Positions 17,401 through 25,100 of a stretch of 44,805 bases of DNA are shown in pieces. Numbering within the stretch: position 1 is the stretch's first letter; each line of letters begins with the position of its first letter. This DNA is from Methanomassiliicoccales archaeon. GTDB taxonomy: Archaea > Thermoplasmatota > Thermoplasmata > RBG-16-68-12 > SOIM01. Under the pieces are notes generated by a model. The model searched no databases and was not told the DNA's origin. It worked only from the letters and a program-made list of their open reading frames with translations. Position numbers and translations under genes: made by a program. The stretch lies in NCBI GenBank assembly GCA_030593295.1, contig JAUVHO010000012.1, forward strand, positions 1 to 44,805, in the 5' to 3' direction.

Positions 17401-19130
17401 TTGCGGAAACCGAAGGTCGTTTGGCTCAAGAGCACGGCGGCTTCGTCCAGACCAACGAATTCGTTGCGATTGAAGGCAAGTGTGAGATTCTGCCAGAAGT
17501 TGAAGTCACCTCTGACGAAATCGTTGAAGTAAACGCCGTAGGCCCTGACCTCCTGCCCCCAGAAATAGTTGTCCTCGACGATGATGACGATCTCGTCAAA
17601 GAACTGAACCTCCCATCCGAAGTATATGCCGTACGATCCGAGACCGGAGTCAAGCCAGTTGTTCGTGAATGTGAATGTGAAGGTATCGCCGGTGCCGGGC
17701 ATCGTCTGAAACATACCGGAGAAGTAGATGGTTGCAAGGGAATTGTTGAACTTGTTGTTGTCCAGTGTAATTGTTGCCGAACCTCCGTTGAGGCCCTGTA
17801 CGTTGATGGCGTCCCATCCGTTACCTTCAAGAACACTGTTCCTCACGGTCAGATCGAGGCCTCCTTGGACCACCGGGCCGACATCCATACCGGCGCCCCC
17901 ATTGATGAGGATATCACACGTGTCAATGTTGATGGAGATTCTTCCAGGATTTGTGCCTGTGAAGTATACACCCGACCCAGCGTTATTGGAGAAGCTAGAC
18001 CGAAGAGCGGCGAATGAGATTTGATTGCCAGGAGCTACAGTTGGAATATATATCCCATTGGAACCCCACATCCAACCGTTTCCATTGACTTGCGTATCTA
18101 TGAAACTGAAATCCATCCAGCCCTCGCTGATGGATGATACATAGATGCCACTCTCGCCGTTGTCATTGACGTAGCTCTGATCCAAGGAGATCGACAGGTT
18201 CGTCGGTCCGAGCGGTGCGCCCAAAATGCCGAGCCCAATGCCATATCCAGAGCCGCTGAAATCAAAATGAGTGTCGAAAGCGGTGATTGTTACGTCCCCG
18301 TTGGCGACCTGGTTCACCCAGAGATTGCCAAAAACGTCGTTGAACGCGATATCGGAACCCTGGAAGTCCATGACCACGTTTCCATTCACAACGTCTTCTA
18401 CGTAGATACCAGCCATATGGCCCCCGATCCGAGAGTTCTGGAAGTTTATTGCCAGATTGGTGTCGGCCAATGGTCCCGAGTATACGCCGAATCGGTTGTT
18501 GTTCACGATGCTAGTGCCTCCCTGGAAGTTGAACACGTAATCGGGCGCTGCAGAATCGTAGATGTAGATCCCCACCTGATCGTTGTTGGAGATGTCGCAG
18601 TTTGTCATCGTGAAGCCGCCACCGTCACTGCTGTACATTATCCCGGCGAACTCTCCATTGGTCACGGAGAGTCCGTCGAATGTCAATGCAGAGGTCATAA
18701 TGTGTATTCCCGAGCTACCGCCACCGGCATACTCCACGTGGGAGTTCACGAACGAGCCTGTGCTGCCAGCATCGAGCCAGAAGTCATAGTAGACAGGTGG
18801 CCAGAAGGGATCCCGTGTAATGGTCCCGCCATCCATGTTCAAGGTCCCGCCGCCCTGCACCCGCACCTCATACTGGCCGGTGAATGCGAGCTGCATATAG
18901 AGCTCCGACTGGAGGTTCAGCACGCCGCCCGGTGCGATTATCAGGTCCTCGTTGAGGGACGTGGGTGCAATCCACGTTTCGGTAGCGACCACGGTATAAG
19001 CCTCGGCAGGCTCCGAGCTCATGACCATCAATGCTGCGAACGCAATGAGGCCGAACACGGCGATAAAAATGACCCGCCTGAAGGATCGTTCAACTACAAT
19101 CTCACTCATGGATTCGGCTTTCTCTTCCAT
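11439..19130 (-). CDS. Giant surface protein A: right-handed beta-helix repeats, calcium-binding repeats, membrane anchor
   Basis: About 2,563 residues. A charged N-terminus and hydrophobic segment (20-38) end in SSEPAEA, a likely signal cleavage after A44. Then come roughly 2,200 residues of parallel beta-helix rungs built on NNxFxxL / YGVYF / VxITVDNN patterns, rich in Asn, Asp, Tyr and Phe and poor in Lys and Cys. A beta-rich linker follows, then thrombospondin-type-3-like DxDxDG repeats (about 2,321-2,480) that should bind calcium, a transmembrane helix (about 2,499-2,521) and an acidic cytoplasmic tail ending EDILGEEPEE. I chose the ATG at 19130 because GAGGAG lies upstream and the signal site then falls at residue 44, exactly as in protein B; an ATG at 19172 is the longer alternative. 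It is probably a calcium-stabilised surface or adhesion filament; pectate-lyase-like enzymes share the fold but no catalytic site is visible. It starts 67 bp after gene B and is probably co-transcribed with it. Confidence 0.85.
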   Translation of the reverse strand: MEEKAESMSEIVVERSFRRVIFIAVFGLIAFAALMVMSSEPAEAYTVVATETWIAPTSLNEDLIIAPGGVLNLQSELYMQLAFTGQYEVRVQGGGTLNMDGGTITRDPFWPPVYYDFWLDAGSTGSFVNSHVEYAGGGSSGIHIMTSALTFDGLSVTNGEFAGIMYSSDGGGFTMTNCDISNNDQVGIYIYDSAAPDYVFNFQGGTSIVNNNRFGVYSGPLADTNLAINFQNSRIGGHMAGIYVEDVVNGNVVMDFQGSDIAFNDVFGNLWVNQVANGDVTITAFDTHFDFSGSGYGIGLGILGAPLGPTNLSISLDQSYVNDNGESGIYVSSISEGWMDFSFIDTQVNGNGWMWGSNGIYIPTVAPGNQISFAALRSSFSNNAGSGVYFTGTNPGRISINIDTCDILINGGAGMDVGPVVQGGLDLTVRNSVLEGNGWDAINVQGLNGGSATITLDNNKFNNSLATIYFSGMFQTMPGTGDTFTFTFTNNWLDSGLGSYGIYFGWEVQFFDEIVIIVEDNYFWGQEVRAYGVYFNDFVRGDFNFWQNLTLAFNRNEFVGLDEAAVLLSQTTFGFRNIDLFVSGNFLLDTDFDYDLGFAFWAFVGEVGSNRNLNVMSYNNVYVNIGTFPFYIHAEGFRHVVMDFSSNMIVGNGFTQFGIFIDGFEYSATGELSDTVLIFDNNEFYDLTDVGIYVGTWGWAVSKDLSMTFTNNHFNGSAYGTVWSGVYFGGQYYYTSAEDSSFSLLMDNNEFIELREYGVCFENTITDYSNVNLDFRNNLFENRVNIWMRYGIVFSGGISFPDVSRASALTLTFDSNRFFDLDEDAVAIWGTIGGFRNVTYVVERNVFENRIGSLMGHGIVMWGGFYYDTNDYDNFLYYSIRENTFRDLTEYGMHFGSWSPTYGFRHVDVQIHDNVFENLMDFNNLDYGIYWYYEIFYSTNMYDSSLNIDITGNVFRDLGWDGITFKNNWGWEFANFANATVNIQDNVFTNAFSGGMDTGIYLRPIWIDRTDLDNSLSITIVNNTFDSLTVDAIHFATFIGVEFQGYRNVNVLISQNVFHNTNGNWMDNGVVLQGFEYWDSSYANTLYFEISNNDARDLTAQTIHVGGQINYYSTVEIITHDNYFSDIYNNFDRGIYFTDPIFYTTDNDGFFHFTSVRNQFFDMMSIGVYFGGNIYDFRNVTIQVHDSIFVNSMGNWLDHGVYFQDVFYNDDSYDNYFVLGITNNRYENLTSYGFRINLIYNFRNVDIDILDNYYVDVYNDFNYGVYFDNNIYYSTPYDGSFLLTITGNTFQDLSSRGVYFANNIGDFRNVLIVVDNNVFRNTLGNWLDDGIYFNSIYYGDLDYMSTFQLDMTNNIFENISYSGVRIADELYYYRTVLINIVNNQFSDIYSGFDYGFYFNSNVYYTTQYDSDLTINVIDNTIHDLRHTGIRFGQFYDYRNVTITVDNNNFRNTISNWMDYGVYISEAEYGVYLDYTHFYLAITNNRFENLTQYGFVIYDIYEYRFVTTDVLNNYISDIYNGFDIGLFIGDDIGLSDPSSDGELRINILNNEVRNLYWWGTGIYFEDMYNFRQVWVTVDNNNFYNVQQYSRTGYGIYLNDFYYDSDAYDTYLWVNVTNNNFENMNQEGISISDIYGIRHVYMDFLDNSFSDMFNGFDYGIYVYEIYYDTDYDSDLRLNILRNTFTDLSSYGFYSSEIYDFRSMWITIEYNDFTNTISNWMDYGVYIYYIYYDTQIHDAYLYFDMNYNTFQNLGNRGLYLNEVWDVRNVIMNFHYNQFSDIYDSFNYGFYLGSFYYTDAFPGVFYLFVSNNTFNDLTSYAFRIGSVEEFLDTDMLVQDNDFSRSNYGFYISSGVDYAGIWDFEFTRNNGDDMDSYILYLGGTSYGDDGSVATITVTDNTMSNSWDGFYLGDIYYYDLSNMVLVENNVLLDMRNGYGIEFGWYAENDAYILIQGNTITGNMWAAMYFSGFEDQAYVLDIINNDLTGVQNAIYLEDPVYGDDMFTVGVINIRQNNILDLTGRGVYVDYVYWGLMDLNIDNNVFRGDPMAYYGVTFFYFDYADWNSISDIDITNNIFEDGFYGFYFDYQGSGSIITLDVDNTFVTNTFYTFYFDNPVSSSSDVMNVKIKKSTFTDSQLSFFYLDNPGYGLLVVDITDCHVLNYGSMGGYGFYMADNDGAYIQIDVYSTEFVGSSSRLGDAFAGDGQILINFWYIDGITSGVANGWNQRIQVLWDVDVQVYVGYGYNVTAGPGIVVYVDDQFWYQSFYTTTSAAGTVLGETVAGTLITYTGTSFSGQAVHTFWARQGPFSGSAIGTFNANGSIAILLPGDNDGDGLHDGIDIDDDNDGVPDIYDDFPYDPTETRDTDGDGIGNTVDTDDDGDGVPDIVDAFPDNPFEWSDIDGDGVGDNADIDIDGDGIPNIVDTSPYNNTGFQDSDGDSVEDSVDVFPYNPSEWYDHDGDGMGDNADADDDNDGVVDEVDMYPFDPTRTDTRADEQISIDINKGADYVTILAVLFIGAIIIFLMWFVLGPKKEEEEEGTAPMPEEEEAPAEDEDLSKELEDILGEEPEE
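13970..16330 (-). repeat. Higher-order ~391-bp tandem repeat in giant gene A
   Basis: The codons for the landmark NWMDYG (or its variants) recur on the complement near 13973, 14364, 14755, 15148, 15537 and 15931, that is at steps of 391, 391, 393, 389 and 394 bp. Each unit encodes about 130 residues made of four beta-helix rungs. Sequence divergence between units is substantial, so these are old repeats rather than identical copies. Edges are approximate. Confidence 0.7.
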
Positions 19131-19196
19131 GTTATCACTATTCTCCTCTAGATGAGTATCTCCGATCTTCATCTCTGTTAGTTCGACTGCCCTTAC

Positions 19197-22100
19197 TTAG
19201 AAGATGTCCTCATCATCCAGATCCAGGGACTTCTCCTCTTCGGGCTCTTCTTCTATCGTTTCTTCCGGCTCTTCTGACTCTTCAGGGATCTCCTCTTCCT
19301 CCGGTGCAACCTCTTCCTCGGGCTCAGGAGGAACTCCCTCGTCCTCCTCCTTCTTCTTGCGGCCGAAGAGGAGCCACATGAGCAGGAGTGTGACTATACC
19401 GATTATCAGGATTGCCACTGCGGTACCCAGGTCGGCGCCCTCATTGATGTCGATGTTGATCTGTTCGTCGGCCCGTGTGTCTGTTCTTGTCGGATCGAAC
19501 GGATACATATCTATCTCATCCGGAACCCCGTCGTTGTCGTCGTCCTCGTCGGAGTTGTCGCCGACACCATCGCCGTCATTGTCCGCCCATTCTGTTGGGC
19601 TGTACGGGAAGGCGTCGATGTTGTCCGCCACTCCGTCACCGTCGCTGTCCTGGAAGCCGGTGTTGTTGTATGGTGATGTGTCAACTATGTTTGGTATTCC
19701 GTCACCGTCGATGTCTATGTCGGCGTTGTCCCCGACCCCGTCACCATCGATGTCGCTCCATTCCAAGGGGTTGTCCGGGAATGCGTCCACGATATCTGGT
19801 ACGCCGTCCCCGTCGTCGTCCGTGTCCGCGGTGTTACCGATGCCGTCACCGTCCGTGTCGCGGGTCTCGGTGGGATCGTATGGGAAGTCATCGTAGATAT
19901 CTGGTACGCCGTCGTTATCGTCGTCGATGTCTATTCCGTCATGCAGTCCATCGCCGTCGTTGTCCCCGGGTAGGAGTATCGCGATGCTGCCATTGGCGTT
20001 GAAGGCTCCAACAGCGCTACCAGAGAACGGTCCCTGTGTGGCCCAGAAGGTGTGAACCGCCTGACCGCTGAAGGATGTGCCAGCGTATGTGATCAGAGTT
20101 CCGGCAACTGTCTCACCAAGAACGCTCCCTGCTGCATTTGTGGTTGTGTAGAAGCTCTGGTACCAGAACTGGTCGTCCACGTAGACAACGATCCCGGGTC
20201 CTGCCGTCACGTTGTAGCCGTAACCCACATAGACCTGAACGTCCACGTCCCAGAGAACCTGCATCCTCTGGTTCCAGCCGTTGGAAACGCCGGACGTGAT
20301 ACCGTCGATGTACCAGAAGTTGATGAGTATCTGGCCGTACCCGGCGAACGCATCGCCCAGCCTGGACGGGCTGCCATCGAACTCGGTCGAGTAGACGTCT
20401 ATCTGGATGTACGCTCCGTCGTTGCCTGCCATGTAGAATCCGTAACCTCCCAGCGAGCCGTAATCGATCACGTGACAGTCTGTGATGGTCGCAATGAAGA
20501 GACCGTATCCCGGGTTGTCTAGGTAGAAGAAGGACAATTGGGAGTTCTTGAATATGCTCTTCTTGATCTTGACGTTGAAGACGTCGGAGCTGGAACTTAT
20601 CGGGTCATCGAAGTAGAACGCGTAGAACGTGTTGGTGACATATGCGCGATCCATGTCAAGGGTGATCATCGAGCCGCTTGTCTGGTACGCGAAGTAGAAG
20701 CCGTAGAAGCCGTCCTGGAAGGTGTTGTTATAGAAGTCGATGTCACTTATGGAGTTCCATTCGGCGTATTCGAGATAGAAGAAAGTGACCCCGTAGTATG
20801 CCAGCGGATCCCCCATGAAGATATTGTTGTCCACGTTCAGATCCATGAGGCCGTTGTAGACGTCATCGATGTAGATCCCGTAGCCCGTGAGGTCGATGAT
20901 TCGGTTATCAACGATGTTTATCACACCAACGGTGAACATGCTGTCACCGTAGACTGGATAATCGAGGTATATGGCGTTCTGGACGCCGGTCAGGTCGTTG
21001 TTGATGATGTCGAAGACATAAGTCATGTCCTCCGCTCCGTCGAAGTAGATGGCGGCCCACATGTTCCCGGTGATGGTGTTGTCCCGGATGACGAAATGAG
21101 CGTTGTCCACATCATAGAACCATCCCAGCTCGATTCCTAAACCGTTCTTCATGTCCGTGAAGGTGTTGAACTCGATGAGTATCTGGCCGGTCAGGTCGTA
21201 GTAGTACAGACCATCCACGTAGATACCGTCCCATGAGCTTGACATGGTATTGTGGTGGACCCATATCGTGGCCATGTCACCATAATTGCCGTAGGAAGTG
21301 CCGCCCAGGTAGAGAATGTAGCCGTCCATGTCGTCGCCGTTGTTCCTGGCGAACTCGAAGTCCCAAATGCCTGCGTAGTCCACACCACCGCTGATGTAGA
21401 ATCCGTAGTTTGAACGTGAGAAGTCGTTGTCTACAATGAGCATGTCCGTGATCTCGAAGTACCTGACCTGGTTGAAGCGTACTGCGTAGCTCGTCAGATC
21501 GTTGAAGAAGTTGTTGGTTATCACGAGATCGAAGGTGCCTGGGAACGACCTGGTATGATAGATGTCGCTGGAGAAGTATATGCCGTAATTGAAGCTGTTG
21601 TAGATGTCGCTGAACCGGTTGTTGATTATGTCTATCGATACGTGGCGGTAGTAGTAGATCTGACTCATTCGGAATCCGTGTGAAGACAGATTATGGAAGT
21701 CGTTGTTGGTGATGTCCAGGTAGAGGTATGTGTCCGAGTTGCTGTTGTCATAACTTATGTAATTCATGTACACGCCGTAGTTCATCCAGTTCCCTATCGT
21801 ATTGATGAAATCGTTGTCGTCGATCGTTATATGGATTGTTCTGAAGTCATAGATGTCATCGTTGAAGTGCACTCCTGCGTATTCGAGGTCCATGAAGGTG
21901 TTCCTCAGGATGTTGATGGTGAGGTCCGAATCGTAGTCGGTGGAGTAGCCCATGTCCTCGCCGAAGTATATGCCAGTGTCGAAGCTGTTGAACAGGTCTG
22001 TGAATGTATTGTCCAGGTAGTCGATGTAGACGTGCCTGATGCCGTAGATCTCATAGATGGTGAATCCCTCGCTGTTGAGGTTCTCCATCACGTTGTTGGT

Positions 22101-25100
22101 CGCGTTGAAGTAGAGGTGGGTGTCGTACATGTCGTCATCGAAGTATAGATAATCGAAGTACACACCGTAGCCAAGGGTGTTGCTGCTGGTGGAGATGAAG
22201 TCGTTGTTGTCTATCTCCACGACTGTAAGGTGGTAGTTGCCGAACTCGTAGAAGTAGACGGCGTAGGCCCAGTATGCCCCGTCCCTGAACTCGTTGTTCA
22301 AGACGTTCAAGAAGGCCTCGCCGTAGTAGTCGGTGGAATCGATATAGCAACCATCAATGTAGATGCCATATTCGAAGTCATTGTAGATGTCGCTGATGTA
22401 GTTGTTGATTATGTCTATGTACGTGAATCGGTAGTTCTCGACATAGCTTATGTACAGCCCCATGTAGGTCAGGTTCTCGATGTTGTTGTTCGTGAAGTCG
22501 AAGTCGAAGTAAGCGTCGTACATCTCGTCATCCAGGTAGAAGCCATCGAAGTAGATCGCGTATCCAGTTGATCCACTGAGCGTACTGATGAAGTCGTTGC
22601 TGTCCACTAGAACAGTAACGATCCTGTAGTTCTCCGCTTGGCTGAAGTATGCTCCATAGCCCCAGTAGTCGAGATTCCTGATTTCGTTGTTGATGTAGTT
22701 GAGAATGAACTCTGAGTCGAATTCAGGGCCATCGATGTAGAACCCGTCGTTGAAGTAAACGCCGTAGTCGAAGCCGTTGTAAACGTCGCTGAAGTAGTTG
22801 TTGATGATGTTGATGTAAGTGTACCTCATGTTGTAGATCTCGTTGATATCCGAACCCCGGTTGGAGATGTTCTCGAATCTGTTGTTTGTGAGGTTGAGGT
22901 AAAGGTATGCAGCGACGTCATAGATGTCATAATAGATGTCGGAGAAATCGAGGCCGTAGTCCATCCAGTTGCTGATCACTCCTCCGAAGAAGTTGTCTTC
23001 GATCGTGATAACCGTCGTTCTGAAGTTGTAGATGCTGCCCGAGAAGTAGACCGCACGACTGTTGAGGTCCTGGAAGGTATTCCTCAGGCATGTGAAGGTG
23101 AAGTCCGCATCATAGTCAGTTGTGTAGAAGACTGAGGTGAAGTAGACGCCGTAATCGAAGCTGTTGTACACATCGCTGAAGAAGTTGTCCAGGACGTTGA
23201 TGATGACGTGGCGGAAGTATATCTGATTTGTCACCCTGAAGCCGGCGTAGCTCAGGTTCTCAAAGACGTTGTTGGTGATATCTATGCGGATCGAACTGTC
23301 CTGGTCGAAGTCGCTGTAGTAGATCCCACTCAACTCGACCCCACCGTCCATCCAGTTGCTGATCACGTTGATGAAGTCGTTGTTGTCGACCGTTATCAAC
23401 ACGTTGCGGAAGTCACGAATCTCCCCGTTGAAGTCGATACATCGTGTTATGAGGTCCATGAAGGTGTTCCCGGATATCGTCAATGTGAAGGTAGAGTCGT
23501 AGGCGGTGTTATGGTAGATGGTGCCTGAGAACATGAATGCGTAATCGAAGTTGCTGTAGACATCGCTCGCATAGCTACCGGTGATGTCGATCGTCACATG
23601 GCGGTAGCCGAAGATCTGGCTAATCCTGAAGCCGTAGTTCGTCAAGTTCTCGAACCTGTTATTGAGCAGTGTCAAATCGAAGTAGTTGTCGTAACTATCG
23701 TCGCCACATTGGACGTTCTGCATGTACACGCCGTAGTCCATCCAATTGCTGATTGTATCGAGGAACCGATTGTCCTGAATGGCAATCGAAGCATTGCGGT
23801 AATTGTAGATATTGCCATTGAAACTCACTCCATAGGAGTTGAGGTCAAAGAAATCGTTTCTCATGATATCGAGCCGGAACATCGCGTCGTGCATCTGCGG
23901 GCCGTAGAAGGCACTGCTGAAGTGCACACCTCGATCGAAATTGTTGTACACATCTGTGAAGATGTTGTCGAGAATAAACATGTCCACATGGCGGTAATCT
24001 CTTATCTGCCCCCGAACATAGACACCATATTGTGTGAGGTCGCTGAAGGTATTGTCTGTGAGTGTGAAGGTGAACGTATTGTCGAAGTTATCGTCTCCGT
24101 AGTCGAACCCCTGCAGGTACACGCCAAAGTCCATCCAGTTGCCGAGGGTATTGATGAACCGATTGTCCGTGATGGTTGCCTGGGCGTTCCTATATCCGGT
24201 GAAGCCCCAGCCCGTCCCAGAATAGAAGTATATGGCTTGGTTGTTCAGGCCGTCGAACGTATTGCCAGTGATGGTGATGTCGATGGAATTGTCAGCGTCC
24301 GTTCGGCCGTAGTAAATGGTCCTGAGATACACGCCGTAATCCATGTAGTTGCTCACGGTGTTCCTGAAGTTGTTGTTCTGTATGTTGACGCTTGCATTCC
24401 TGAAGTACCCGGAGTCCCAGCCGGCCCAGTTCCTGAACGCGATGCCGTCATTGTCCAGATCGGTGAAGTTGTTGCCGGTGAAGTCCAGGTTGATGGAGCT
24501 GTCGTAGTCCTGAGTGGAGTAATAGACCTCGTAGTACCAGCAGACGCCGTAGCCGGTGTAGCTCGGACTGATGAGGTTCTCTATCACGTTATCGTGTATC
24601 TGGACGTCCACATGTCTGAAGCCGTACGCAGCGCTTCCAGAGGAGAAGTAGATGCCGTGGACGTTCATGTCGCGGATCGTATTCTCTCTTACTGTGACGG
24701 AGTAGGTGTTGTCATACATGTTGCTGCCGTAGTAGATTCCGTTGTTGAAGTAGACGGCATAGTCAATGTAGTTGGATATCCTGTTCTCGAAGATGTTCCT
24801 CTCGATGGAGATGGTCACATCCCTGAAACCGTACACGTTGTTGGTGAACCTGATGCAGTCGTTGTTGAGGTCGTAGCATTGGTTGTCCGCAATCGTCACC
24901 GTGAAAGATGTCGGATCGTCCAGATCAGTGTAGTAAATGGTGTTGGCATGATAGACGCCGTAATCCAACCAGATACCGGTGGGGTTCTCAAAGAGATTGT
25001 TCGTATACTGAAGGCGAACGTTTGAGAACTCGCGAATCGTACTGTCTACCCTCAGTCCGTTGACCTGAAGGCCCAAGAAGTCGTTGTTGTCCAGTGTGAC

